From Nitrospira japonica (GTDB lineage Bacteria > Nitrospirota > Thermodesulfovibrionia > Thermodesulfovibrionales > SM23-35): a DNA stretch of 33,125 nt. Position numbers and translations under genes: made by a program. The DNA lies in assembly GCA_020725385.1 (NCBI GenBank), contig DYFC01000020.1, positions 1 to 33,125 on the forward strand, given 5' to 3'. Shown here piece by piece: positions 23,690 to 33,125 of the stretch. The notes beneath the pieces were generated by a model. That model was not told where the DNA came from. It saw nothing but the letters and a program-made list of their open reading frames with translations, and did not search any database. Each line of letters begins with the position of its first letter. Positions within the stretch are counted from its first letter, which is position 1.

Positions 23690-26600
23690 TTATTTTTTGT
23701 TACCGCCTCTTGTAAGTGTACAGTTATTGCTTATAGTTGAATTGCCAATATAGCCTGTAAGCGTGACATTTATCTCATTGTTTGAGATAATATCTCCACT
23801 GATTGTGTCAATATTGTCAATAGATTTGCCGCTTATTTTTCTTCCATTTATTGTTCCTCTATATTTATCAACATCCACTTCTGCTTCAAAACTCGAACCA
23901 TTTTGGATTATTTTGACACTATAAGTGTCTCCACCTTTACATTTTGCAATCCATGTTCCTGAAAGATTTATTATTTCCCTTGTACCTTCAGTCGGGATTT
24001 TTATAACATCGTCTTTTTTCTCTTTTATTCTTGTTCCGGTCCAGTCACCTCCGCTAAGACTATCTCCATATCCCCATTTGCCCGAGATTGAGTTCCCATC
24101 GGGTGACAGTGTAAAAGTAACACGTCCGCCATCACGGGGTGGGGAGTAACTTGGAGCTTCAAGCCACATTCCATGCATTGTCTTTTTATCAGAAGACAAT
24201 GTTGCTTCAATTCTTCCTTTATCGTGAGTATAATTACCATAAACTTTTATGCCATCAATGGTAAATTCAAGCACACCCCAGTTTGTATTCCATTTACCCT
24301 CAAATCCTCTAACATAATTAATGTCTTCTTGAGATGCTCCTGTGCCTGTTTCAGTTTCTGTGACAGTCGTTGTGCCTGTAATCATGGATTCTATTTTTGC
24401 TATATGCTCTTCAAGCGCAGGGTCAGGCCAGTATTTAAGGCTTTCACGATATTTTGATATCGCATCACGGTATCTTTTTTGATTTTGGAAAATTGCTCCT
24501 TCATCTCTTAATTTCTGAGCTTTTACTTTCCTGCTATCAAGCTCTTTTACATAATTTGCTCTTTCATTGTTTGTCCAATATTTTATACTTTCTCTGAATT
24601 TATCAAGAGCCTTTGAAGGTTGTCCCTGATTGAACAAATTAGTTCCTTCTTTCCATAGTTCATCAGCTTTAGCTTTGTCAAAAATATTTTCTTCAATTTT
24701 TCTTATATGTTCTTCAAGCGCAGAATCAGGCCAGTATTTGAGGCTCTCATGATATTTTGATATTGCATCTTTTAATTTATTTTGGTTCTGTAATTTTTCT
24801 CCTTCTTCTCTAAGCTTTTTTGCTATTTCTTTATTTTTAGAAAGTGTTTTTTCTAAGTCTTTAACATATTTTTCTCTTTCTGAATTTGACCAGAATTTTA
24901 AACTTTCTTTGAGTTTATTTAGAGCTTCTGAATATTTCCTTTCACGGTATAAACCATCTCCTTCAGTCCATAAATTATCAGCAATAGCTTTGTTCTCTTT
25001 AGCTTTCCGGGCATTTTTTAATTTTTGTTCAAGACGTGCTTTAAATATCTGCGAATCCGTATTATTTGGCTGAAGATCAACCATCTCCTGAGCGTCTCTT
25101 AATGCGTTCTCAATGATTTCTATTGATAATGGTTTTTCATCCATTGCAGCGCTTCTTACACCTGGAAGCAGTTCTTTAAGCCTTTTGTCTTTAGCAACAC
25201 AATCCTGGTATTTATTGTAATATTTCGCATAAATAGGATCATTAATATCTCCATAATCCCGTATAGCCTTAAGACCTTCAAAATAAGCATCAGCAGCCTG
25301 TGAATATAGATATGTCCTCAGGAATTCATCTCCGGCTATAAACAAATTCATCGCATGATTTTTTGCTGAACGTATCTTATTCCATTTTTCAAGCTCTGAA
25401 ATTAGCTCTATAATCTTTTCTCTTCGTGGATCAGTTTTCATAAAGTATTGTGGTTTGTTTTTAAGTTCACCAAGCATTCCATATGCCTGTTCTTTATCTC
25501 CCTTTTCAAATATTGATTTAACATTCTGATAGTATTGCCATGCCTGATTGCGCTCTGCAATTTTTTGTTTTGCAAAATCAAGATTTCCTTCCCATATTTT
25601 TTGTTCGGCAGGAGTATGTTCTCTCTTTAAGACTTCTTTAACATGAGTAAGCATGCCATCCCAGTCCATCACATCATAAAATCCTTGATGTTTTTTAAGA
25701 GACTCCTGTATGAATTGATTATATTCTTCATTTGCTTTATTCCATCGCATATTCAAATCTTGAGAAAATTTATTTGCCATCTGTCCTGGCATTTCTTGCT
25801 GCAAGTCTTGTATATCAAGTATCTTTTTATATGCTGAGACAATCTTTTTCTCATCAATAAGATTTTCAAATTCTTTTGCTTTATTTTCAACTTGAGGCCA
25901 GATTTTCTTAAATTTGTTAGTCTTTTCAAGCTTCTCTTTTGCATCATTGTCTTTAGGAGCAAATTTAACGGCTGCTTTTAATAGTTTCAAACCTTTATCA
26001 AAGTCTCTTTCATAAACAGCATCCCAGCCGAGTTTTTTAATTTCCTGAGAAAATTTTTGTAAAGAAGATGATTCAGGGTCAGATTTTGCTGCATCTTCAG
26101 CAAGTTCAATCGCTTCATCTATTTTCCCCTGATTAAGTAATTCGAAAGCTTTTGAAAGATTGTTTTTGCTTTTCTCTGCTTCCTCTATTTTTTTCTGCGA
26201 GTCCTTTAGAGTTTTCTCAGATATTGTAATATTTAAAGATTTTGAATCAGAACCGAGAAGTATGCCCTTTGAATCATTTATCTGAACTGTAATATTAAAC
26301 GTTCCTGTGCTGCTGCAGTTTAAAGTAATCTGATCTCCTGAGCCTGGAATTCCACATATTCCGTCGGGTTGCACACTCCATTTATAGCGCAAATCGCTTT
26401 TGGAAACTTCGGGAGAAATTTGAGCCTCCATATAGATATTATGATGAACTGCAAACTGGTCGCTTACTTCAACCATACCGCATTTCTGTGCTCCGCCAGG
26501 TTGTGTGTCACATTTCCACAATTTTGGTTTCGAAGCAGCATAATGTGGCTCTGTTATAGTAACTTTATAGGGTGCAACCTGATATTCTTCTGTTAGCGCA

Positions 26601-29600
26601 CCGCCAATCAAATCATTGTTTGATTTGCTTTTTGGCTGTACGAGCAATTTAAAAGGTTTTGCATCCTTAGGAACAAAACCAATAACACTTGAATTCTCAA
26701 CATATTCCATGCGGTTGGAAGATTCAGGATAATCCCAATAATAGTAAATAAGCTCATCTTTAATTTTTGGCTCTGTGATTAAAGTAACCTTAATCTCCTG
26801 CCCAACTCTTCCTTTGCCTTTTTCCGGTTCAAATGTCCACTTGAATTTTGGCGGTAACACTTTTACCTCTATCTGATCGGCTTCGCCAACTGTTTCATAA
26901 ATACTTCCACTTACATTCTGCTGAATTTCAGCCCATATTTTGATTTTATTATCACGTCCCATCTGATCGAATAATATATCGGTTTTACCATCTTCACTCG
27001 TTGAAGGATAAAAACTGATTGCTGGTTCGGATTGCCATATTACCCTGTATTGACCGGCTTTTTTTGTTTTTCCTGAAGTAAAACTAATTGTCTTACCATC
27101 TTCTGTTTTTGCCTGAACAGAAACCTTCTGCTTCCATGTCCCGAAGATAACTTCCTTTGGAAGACCTGTTATGATTCCTGTGACACCTCCAACTTTCAGG
27201 ACAATACTTGCCTGACCTCTGCTTCCTGTTACATCTGTAACTTCAACAGAAAGTGTATGTTCTCCGGGCTTCATAGACATAAATGTTACTGTCTCGCCTT
27301 TGCCCGAATAATTGCCTTTCCATTCATAAGTGAATGGTGCTTTACCACCTTTCACTTCAGCAGTTACATTTGTTGATTCTTCACGTTTTAATATAGTTTT
27401 ATTTGCTTTGAGAGTTACACTCAGCTTTGTTTGATCAGATACAACTCCATCAACTGAACCGCAGGAACTTGAATAAGCCCATGGAAGTACAGGAGGAGAT
27501 GGAATAGGGTCAGGAAGATTCAATTTTGTTCTTAATGCTTCAATTTCATTCACATATTCTTTATACATGCTCCATGTAATATAGTCCTGATAATTCTTTA
27601 AAACCTTAGATTCTTTAACTTCGCTTAACTTTCCTTTAAGTTCCTGCTGGTGTTCTCTATGTGGTTTTGAAATCTGCTCATAGCATTTAAATTCTTCATA
27701 TGACATAGGATCTGCCAATCTTGCAGCTTCCTCTGCGCGTGCCTGATCTGCTGCACTGCATGGTTTATCTTCCTTAATAACATTAATCAAAACCATTTCA
27801 CCTGTGAGAGGGTCGGGTTTACTTTCTTTAACTACATACGGCCCGCAATTACCAATTGATTTTCTTATTTCTTCAACTTTTTTCTGGCACGTATCATCAC
27901 ATTGTGGATATGCGCCGGAAGCAGCTTTTTTAAGTACTGTCTTACGTATTTCTTTTTCAGCCTTAGTATGGGTCTTTTTATCTAACTCTATAAGAGCTTC
28001 AAGATAATCAGGTATTTGTTCAAGCCATTTGTATTTTTTTTCAGCAAGAGTCTTCAAATCTTCTGTCTTTGTTTTTTCACCTGTTTTATCATCAGGTTTG
28101 GTTCCATCTTTTTCTTTTCCCTTTACAAAAATCTGTGCCACTGCTTCGCCTGTTCTTCCTTTTTCATCTCTAACTTCACAGACAACAGGAACAAGGTTTT
28201 CACGTCCTTTACCAGAAAATTTCAAAGTTATACTGTTAATACCAGGCTTTTGAGTAACATTATTGAAAGTAAGCCTTCCGCTGTCAGGAAAAGGCTTTGC
28301 AGTGCATATGATTTCTCTAATATCTTCCTGGGTAATAGTGTCCCTTTCAGGCTTAACAGTAACTTCAAGTTTCAATCTATCCTCAGCAGAAATGACTTTT
28401 ACAGGAGAAGTTTCAGCCTCTGCTTTTCTTCCATATTTATCGCTTACTATGACTTTCAGAGTGATGTAGCTTCCGGATTTTCCTGCTCCTGATACACTGC
28501 TACATTTTGAGGTTTGATTGGGTCTCCAGAATTTGTCATCTTTCTCAAACCATTCAAATTTATATTTATCAACAGGCTCCCCTGGTTTTATTGAAGGATT
28601 TTCAACGCAAACAACAAGATTCTCTGCATCTGTTATTGATGAAGGTATTTCTCCGAATTGTATTTTTATTTCATCCGAAGATATAACTTTCAGATATTTT
28701 TCAGCTTGCCCATCACGAAGCATCTGTTTGAAAGTCTTGCTTTTAGAATTATCATCAATGTCCTGCACATATAAAACAAGCTTTACTTCATCATTTTCAG
28801 AAAATTCTCTACTATCTATAATTAGAGATGATTCATTTCTTTTTCCTTTAATTTCTCTTTCTCTGCCATTAACAAAAAGATTCCACTGATAGCGCATTCT
28901 GCCACTATCGGATTTTCTGATTACATCTGACTTGAAAGTTATTAATTGTTCATCAATTTTTATAACTTCTTTTTCTTCAGGAAGTATTTTAACAGTCAAC
29001 CCTTTTTTATCTGTAACTTTGATAGAGATATAGGAAATGTCTGTGTAGCCAGTGTCAGTTTTGGCTCTAACGCCAATTTTTACATCCTGACCTTTTCTGC
29101 CTTTGCCATAGAATTTGTAAGTATCTCCGGTTTCCTTTGAATCTCTTTTATCGTCAATAAACCAGATATATTCTTTTATTTTTTCCCTGCCTGAATAGTT
29201 TTCATCGGGTTTTACTTTTATTATTGATATTTCATCTTCCTGAATTTCCTTATGGTCAGCCGTGACCATAAGTTTTATTTTAGGGCATTTTTCAGAAGGT
29301 AGAACATTTATCTTTTTGTCCTTGAAAATATCTAATTCAGAATCTTTAGAAGGTCTTACTGTAAATCTCAATGTGTGTTGTCCTGAATATTTCGGAACCC
29401 ATTCAGCTTTTACATTTCCAACAGGATTTATCTCTTCTGTCATGTAGCCAAAACTTTCCCATTTTGTAAAGCATTCAGGGCATTCTCTGTCTAATCTTGC
29501 TGTGAGAATAACCGGAGAGCCTTCACATATAGTGTCAGGCTCGATAAAAATATCCTCTATTGCAATTATGGTCGATTTATTCTTTAAATCATTCAGCGCT

Positions 29601-32600
29601 TTTTCATACGCTTCACTGTATTCTTTTTCTCTTTTTGTGCCCTTATAGTATTCCCGACAAACTGCAGCCTGTATTAATGGAGTTAAGATTTCTTTATTTG
29701 AATTTTTTCCGCCAATAATTTTTAATGCTTCATTAGATGCTTTACTGATAGCGCTTCTTAATTCATTGTCTTTCTTTTGGATCTTTTCTAACAATTTATT
29801 AATTGAGTCTGTGCTGCATTTTGGCATGAAGTCCGAAATCCATCTGTAATAATCATTTTCATCTTCTTCTTTGAAATCTGCTCTCTTTAAATTAATGCAA
29901 TCAATATTCCATTCATCAACAATATCTTTTACGATTCCGCTGTTATATTTTTTAAGCTGATTATAATTATTTATTATTGTCTGGAATCTCTCAGCATCAT
30001 CCCTTATATCTTCTGTAGATTTATCAGGTCCAAGAACATAACTTTTCCATGAAGGACTTTTTGAATATTCAACAAGATGATAGGTACAGTTCAATTCTTT
30101 TTCTATTTTAATTATTTCAGCATAGCTTGTTCCCGATGCCCAGCCTTTAGCTATTTCAAGCTTTTCCACGAGTCCTCTGAAATATTCAAGAACAACATCA
30201 TCAACTTTTTTCCTGTAAAGATTGTATATCTCTTCACCATATTTACTCCCGCGTGTATCATATTTATATGGGAATTCTCCCATCTGTCCTGAAGAGATTG
30301 ATTTATTTGAAAGCATTTCCTGAAGCTGTACTAATACAGGATGATTTTTTATCTGGGGAATAATTATATGATAAACTCCGGGGCATGTTTTTGGTATATT
30401 TAAAATATCTTCTTTTTTGTTGAGAAATATTTCATCGCCTGAAGGGCATTTATATTTTAAGCTCACAATTTTCCATTTCTTGCCTTCTCTTTCAAACTGA
30501 GCTCCTTTGAAAATTTCATCGATCATCTCATCATATTGCCACTTATTGTATTTATCAATTCCCCATTCTGCTGTTCCCCTAACCATTCCATAGATGCCCT
30601 CAGGCACTGCTGTTAAAGGACAGAAAAGATATGCTGTCTCAATAAGTAATCTGCCGTAACTACCCATGACTAAGGCTTCAGTGGCAGCATATCCTGGAAG
30701 TCTCCTTGACATCAATTCAAAGCCAAGATTTACAAAACCTTCTGACCATGTTTCGGCATTCATTATTGCATCCCAGTATGCTTTACCCTCCATCGCAAGA
30801 TTGATTCCTTTATACATCGTGCTGTTGCCAATTTTCCCGAGAATAGAATCATTTAATGCTTGATTAATTTCAGGAACAGGCAAAGGATTATTAATCTGCC
30901 ATTTTTTATCTTTTGATCTTACGAATTCAAGAACTTTCTTTGAACGTAATTGTTCAATAGTATGGTTATCAAGCACATCAAGGAAATTATTGAATGCATC
31001 AATTTGCTGATCAACCTTGTTATACATTGAAGAAATTCTTATCCACGCGATCGCAAGCCATGTTTTTGCAGCTCTTGGATTGTCAAGCATATTCTTCATT
31101 AAATCAGCAAGACGTTTCTGTTCTTCAGCAGGCAGGGAAGATTTCTTCCGGTTGAAATATTCTGCCAGCTTTTTCATAACTTCATAAGCTCGTTCAGGAA
31201 AAGGGACAGATTCATCACCGCCTTTAAAAGCCCGATATTCATTTTCAAGGTCATTCAATAATTTTAGTTTTTCAGCATCCTGTTCTTCAGGTGTAAGTTT
31301 TTTCTCAGCAAGCATTATTCTTGCGTTTATTCCTTCATTTATATTATGGATAATCACTTCCTGTGAACGTTTTGCGATTTCACTTAAGGCTTCCTCTGGA
31401 TTAGTAAACCAGTTTGCATCACCTACAAGATCTCCTGTTCTTTTCATTGTCAGCCATAAGGCAATTTCAGGGTTTATACCTTTCATCTGTTTAAGATTGG
31501 TTATCATAGCTGCAAAATTTATTATTGGAGCATCCTTTGTAACAGTAGAAGCATTTGCAGCTTTCATGATTTTATTATGTTCGCCTGCGCTTCTATTTAA
31601 GTATTTACACATCTTGATAATTTTTTCATGGACTGCAAGATTTGAATCAATTGCATCAGAGGTTATATGTCTCAGAAATTCAAGACTTATGCCTGGCTCC
31701 ATATCATACTTTGGCTCAGGAGTTGATTTTTCTGATAATATTTCAGCGAGCCTGTCAGGCTCTCCCCTACTCATTCCAACATTATTTTTCAAAACAGCAA
31801 ATGCTACTGCTTTCTCTGTTTCATTTGCTTCCCTTGAACTTAAAGAACCATCTTTTTCATTCCTTTGTATTACATACATCTTCCCCCGCCTGATAGCATC
31901 AATCTCAGCCCAATCAGCGCCGTAATCTCCAATATATACAGCATAGGTAGCAGCCCTATGAGCTGTTGCAAGAGCATCAACAGCCACCATATCCATATTG
32001 AAAAATCTAACAACTTCGCTCTCAAACATATCCCTAATTATCTTTGCCTGTTCAACATCAAGCATTATTATAGTGAAATCAATATCACCTTCAAAGCGCA
32101 TTTTTTCGAGAGGCTCTGATACCCATCCTCCGACATCCATTCTAAAGATAGGCGGGCTGTCAGGATGCTCGCTCATATAACGTCTGGCAACACTCTCCCA
32201 CAATTTGATTACATTATCACGCCTGAATCTCATAAGATTCTGCTCTAAGGATTTGAAGTTATCATTCCAGTATTGGATAGCTTTTCTATAATCACCTGTC
32301 TCTTTTATCTTTTGATTGATTACATCAGCTTTGAATGATACAAGATCTTTTATTGAAATCTTTATATCGCCATCTCCCATTTTTCTGAAAAAATCTATTT
32401 CGCTCTTATTTGTTTTATATTCTTCAAATAATGACATAATCTTTTCTGCTTTTGGAGACAATGGAGGAGCAGGCTTTTCCCCTGTCTTTATTCTTCTTCC
32501 GCCTGTTTTATCAATTGTAATGACTGCTTTTTCTGTCCAGTCAATGGCTCTGATAGTTGCCCCTACTATTACATCAACCATGTCTCCTTTGAGATTTTCA

Positions 32601-32866
32601 AGCTTGCAAGAAAGTTCAGTACCGCCTTCTTTACATTTAAGCAAAGGGTCAATTTCCCATAATATTCTGCTTCCAGAAGGTGCATTTTCAACTTTTATTG
32701 TGAATGGACTTTTAACTTTAACCGATGTTTCAGGAAAGACTAATTTTGGGTCCTGTGCATATACAAATGTTGGAGAAAAAAGAAATGCAATTAATAATGA
32801 GAGTAAAATAGAAGAAAATTTTGCTTTGATAATTCCTGTAGAAGGTTTAATGTATGAAAAATTCAT
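23690..32866 (-). CDS. Giant exported multidomain protein (3058 aa): Ig/PKD-like blocks, TPR-like helical region, two C-terminal beta domains
   Basis: I do not recognise a characterised homologue. A signal peptide ends VYA|QD (after residue 37). Then follow: an Ig-like segment (about 38-120); a long, mainly helical region (about 135-1090) with a hydrophobic stretch near 715-760; a block of Ig/PKD-like beta domains (about 1103-1575); a charged linker (about 1580-1600); a helical, cysteine-containing part (about 1600-1800); a second beta block (about 1810-2210), including a clear PKD-type unit with GGKAPFTYEWKG; TPR-like helices (about 2215-2828) ending in an A-B-A'-B' repeat; a Thr/Gly-rich linker (about 2830-2845); and two lipocalin-like beta domains (about 2850-2955 and 2965-3058) with GKW and GTW openings. 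AGGGGG precedes the ATG. No sortase, PEP-CTERM or autotransporter signal is seen. Likely periplasmic or surface scaffold or adhesin; function unknown. Confidence 0.85.
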   Translation of the reverse strand: MNFSYIKPSTGIIKAKFSSILLSLLIAFLFSPTFVYAQDPKLVFPETSVKVKSPFTIKVENAPSGSRILWEIDPLLKCKEGGTELSCKLENLKGDMVDVIVGATIRAIDWTEKAVITIDKTGGRRIKTGEKPAPPLSPKAEKIMSLFEEYKTNKSEIDFFRKMGDGDIKISIKDLVSFKADVINQKIKETGDYRKAIQYWNDNFKSLEQNLMRFRRDNVIKLWESVARRYMSEHPDSPPIFRMDVGGWVSEPLEKMRFEGDIDFTIIMLDVEQAKIIRDMFESEVVRFFNMDMVAVDALATAHRAATYAVYIGDYGADWAEIDAIRRGKMYVIQRNEKDGSLSSREANETEKAVAFAVLKNNVGMSRGEPDRLAEILSEKSTPEPKYDMEPGISLEFLRHITSDAIDSNLAVHEKIIKMCKYLNRSAGEHNKIMKAANASTVTKDAPIINFAAMITNLKQMKGINPEIALWLTMKRTGDLVGDANWFTNPEEALSEIAKRSQEVIIHNINEGINARIMLAEKKLTPEEQDAEKLKLLNDLENEYRAFKGGDESVPFPERAYEVMKKLAEYFNRKKSSLPAEEQKRLADLMKNMLDNPRAAKTWLAIAWIRISSMYNKVDQQIDAFNNFLDVLDNHTIEQLRSKKVLEFVRSKDKKWQINNPLPVPEINQALNDSILGKIGNSTMYKGINLAMEGKAYWDAIMNAETWSEGFVNLGFELMSRRLPGYAATEALVMGSYGRLLIETAYLFCPLTAVPEGIYGMVRGTAEWGIDKYNKWQYDEMIDEIFKGAQFEREGKKWKIVSLKYKCPSGDEIFLNKKEDILNIPKTCPGVYHIIIPQIKNHPVLVQLQEMLSNKSISSGQMGEFPYKYDTRGSKYGEEIYNLYRKKVDDVVLEYFRGLVEKLEIAKGWASGTSYAEIIKIEKELNCTYHLVEYSKSPSWKSYVLGPDKSTEDIRDDAERFQTIINNYNQLKKYNSGIVKDIVDEWNIDCINLKRADFKEEDENDYYRWISDFMPKCSTDSINKLLEKIQKKDNELRSAISKASNEALKIIGGKNSNKEILTPLIQAAVCREYYKGTKREKEYSEAYEKALNDLKNKSTIIAIEDIFIEPDTICEGSPVILTARLDRECPECFTKWESFGYMTEEINPVGNVKAEWVPKYSGQHTLRFTVRPSKDSELDIFKDKKINVLPSEKCPKIKLMVTADHKEIQEDEISIIKVKPDENYSGREKIKEYIWFIDDKRDSKETGDTYKFYGKGRKGQDVKIGVRAKTDTGYTDISYISIKVTDKKGLTVKILPEEKEVIKIDEQLITFKSDVIRKSDSGRMRYQWNLFVNGREREIKGKRNESSLIIDSREFSENDEVKLVLYVQDIDDNSKSKTFKQMLRDGQAEKYLKVISSDEIKIQFGEIPSSITDAENLVVCVENPSIKPGEPVDKYKFEWFEKDDKFWRPNQTSKCSSVSGAGKSGSYITLKVIVSDKYGRKAEAETSPVKVISAEDRLKLEVTVKPERDTITQEDIREIICTAKPFPDSGRLTFNNVTQKPGINSITLKFSGKGRENLVPVVCEVRDEKGRTGEAVAQIFVKGKEKDGTKPDDKTGEKTKTEDLKTLAEKKYKWLEQIPDYLEALIELDKKTHTKAEKEIRKTVLKKAASGAYPQCDDTCQKKVEEIRKSIGNCGPYVVKESKPDPLTGEMVLINVIKEDKPCSAADQARAEEAARLADPMSYEEFKCYEQISKPHREHQQELKGKLSEVKESKVLKNYQDYITWSMYKEYVNEIEALRTKLNLPDPIPSPPVLPWAYSSSCGSVDGVVSDQTKLSVTLKANKTILKREESTNVTAEVKGGKAPFTYEWKGNYSGKGETVTFMSMKPGEHTLSVEVTDVTGSRGQASIVLKVGGVTGIITGLPKEVIFGTWKQKVSVQAKTEDGKTISFTSGKTKKAGQYRVIWQSEPAISFYPSTSEDGKTDILFDQMGRDNKIKIWAEIQQNVSGSIYETVGEADQIEVKVLPPKFKWTFEPEKGKGRVGQEIKVTLITEPKIKDELIYYYWDYPESSNRMEYVENSSVIGFVPKDAKPFKLLVQPKSKSNNDLIGGALTEEYQVAPYKVTITEPHYAASKPKLWKCDTQPGGAQKCGMVEVSDQFAVHHNIYMEAQISPEVSKSDLRYKWSVQPDGICGIPGSGDQITLNCSSTGTFNITVQINDSKGILLGSDSKSLNITISEKTLKDSQKKIEEAEKSKNNLSKAFELLNQGKIDEAIELAEDAAKSDPESSSLQKFSQEIKKLGWDAVYERDFDKGLKLLKAAVKFAPKDNDAKEKLEKTNKFKKIWPQVENKAKEFENLIDEKKIVSAYKKILDIQDLQQEMPGQMANKFSQDLNMRWNKANEEYNQFIQESLKKHQGFYDVMDWDGMLTHVKEVLKREHTPAEQKIWEGNLDFAKQKIAERNQAWQYYQNVKSIFEKGDKEQAYGMLGELKNKPQYFMKTDPRREKIIELISELEKWNKIRSAKNHAMNLFIAGDEFLRTYLYSQAADAYFEGLKAIRDYGDINDPIYAKYYNKYQDCVAKDKRLKELLPGVRSAAMDEKPLSIEIIENALRDAQEMVDLQPNNTDSQIFKARLEQKLKNARKAKENKAIADNLWTEGDGLYRERKYSEALNKLKESLKFWSNSEREKYVKDLEKTLSKNKEIAKKLREEGEKLQNQNKLKDAISKYHESLKYWPDSALEEHIRKIEENIFDKAKADELWKEGTNLFNQGQPSKALDKFRESIKYWTNNERANYVKELDSRKVKAQKLRDEGAIFQNQKRYRDAISKYRESLKYWPDPALEEHIAKIESMITGTTTVTETETGTGASQEDINYVRGFEGKWNTNWGVLEFTIDGIKVYGNYTHDKGRIEATLSSDKKTMHGMWLEAPSYSPPRDGGRVTFTLSPDGNSISGKWGYGDSLSGGDWTGTRIKEKKDDVIKIPTEGTREIINLSGTWIAKCKGGDTYSVKIIQNGSSFEAEVDVDKYRGTINGRKISGKSIDNIDTISGDIISNNEINVTLTGYIGNSTISNNCTLTRGGNKK
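24402..24769 (-). repeat. Internal 303-bp-period duplication in the giant gene
   Basis: Bases 24402-24466 and 24705-24769 match at 58 of 65 positions (hand count), offset 303 bp, i.e. 101 codons. They encode the B and B' helical repeats (ESLKYWPD...LEEHI) of an A-B-A'-B' array at residues about 2625-2828. Confidence 0.8.
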
Positions 32867-32984
32867 AATAGCCCCCTGAAAGTATTTAAAATTACTTTAA
32901 TGTATCATAATAAGGGAGAATATATAAATCTTAATTTTCAGGTTCGACAACGTGAATCTTTCAATCTTATAGTCTATTATTTAA

Positions 32985-33125
32985 AAAGCAGAGAGCAAAG
33001 AGCAACGAACAAAAGTGCGTGAAACGTAAAGTGTAAAGAATAGGATGTGAACTGTAAAAGCGTAAAATGTGAAAGCGTAAAACGTGTGCACGAGAGTACG
33101 TAAAGCATAAAACGTAAGTTGTGAA
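32985..33125 (+). repeat. Degenerate short tandem-like repeat at window end
   Basis: A purine-rich stretch built from variants of CGTAAA, GTGAAA and GTAAAG every 8-11 bp (for example GCGTGAAACGTAAAGTG at 33017). It runs off the end of the window and has no ORF. It lies upstream of the giant gene, beyond its immediate promoter region (32867-32984), in which I saw no clear promoter. Confidence 0.55.

Noticed and set aside
28016..28492. Plus-strand ORFs of 158 and 74 residues inside the giant gene
   Set aside because: They are antisense to a continuous, domain-rich reading frame and are rich in Phe and Ser, as expected of the reverse strand of Lys/Glu-rich coding DNA.
32316..32879. 187-residue plus-strand ORF opposite the start of the giant gene
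   Set aside because: Antisense to the signal peptide and Ig-like segment of the giant protein; no start signal or domain.

Overview
The window is AT-rich chromosomal DNA from a Gram-negative, probably anaerobic bacterium. Pentaheme NrfA with NrfH, system II cytochrome c maturation (ResB/CcsA), a CooC-type nickel-insertion ATPase, a regulated PEP synthase and HtpX together suggest a Nitrospirota (Thermodesulfovibrionia-like) or deltaproteobacterial lineage. This is inferred from gene content only; no rRNA or other phylogenetic marker was tested. I saw no tRNA, rRNA, CRISPR array, transposase or phage gene.

Layout. Bases 1-1006 (+): an N-terminally truncated rsmD overlapping coaD. Bases 1062-5655 (+): a carbon-flow module in which two paralogous DUF299 regulatory kinase/pyrophosphorylases bracket PEP synthase and an archaeal-type UPF0146 protein. 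Bases 5801-7753 (-): nrfHA for ammonia-forming nitrite reduction. Across a 155-bp divergent promoter region lies a gene (7909-8805, +) that reads as a globin sensor domain fused to a PsiE membrane domain. Bases 8819-10965 (-): an SDR epimerase/reductase and a serine-palmitoyltransferase-like PLP enzyme in an overlapping pair. Bases 11021-14888 (-): htpX, ccsA, resB and a small pilin-like lipoprotein. Bases 15038-18985 (-): a CooC-like ATPase, then a peptidoglycan-recycling pair, a MurU-AmgK type fusion translationally coupled to a NamZ-like (DUF1343) muramidase. Bases 19526-23632: a TPR-glycosyltransferase (-), a second glycosyltransferase (+), an atypical LuxR-type response regulator (+) and a VanZ-family protein (+). 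Bases 23690-32866 (-): one gene for a 3058-residue exported multidomain protein that I cannot name. The last 140 bases are a degenerate short repeat.

How the parts fit. NrfH passes quinol electrons to NrfA; ResB/CcsA would attach the nine hemes; the globin-PsiE protein is placed to sense a gas (O2 or NO) beside the nitrite reductase. PEP synthase and its paired regulators control pyruvate-to-PEP flow. The NamZ/MurU-AmgK pair would turn cell-wall MurNAc back into UDP-MurNAc.

A dispersed palindromic repeat family (ends TGTCAT / ATCCAG, central CTTGA) occurs between genes. Its copies differ by compensating changes in the two arms. Two identical copies in opposite orientation flank the TPR-glycosyltransferase gene. 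The best candidates for something undescribed are the globin-PsiE fusion, the giant exported protein, this covarying repeat family, and the bracketed PEP-synthase module with UPF0146.
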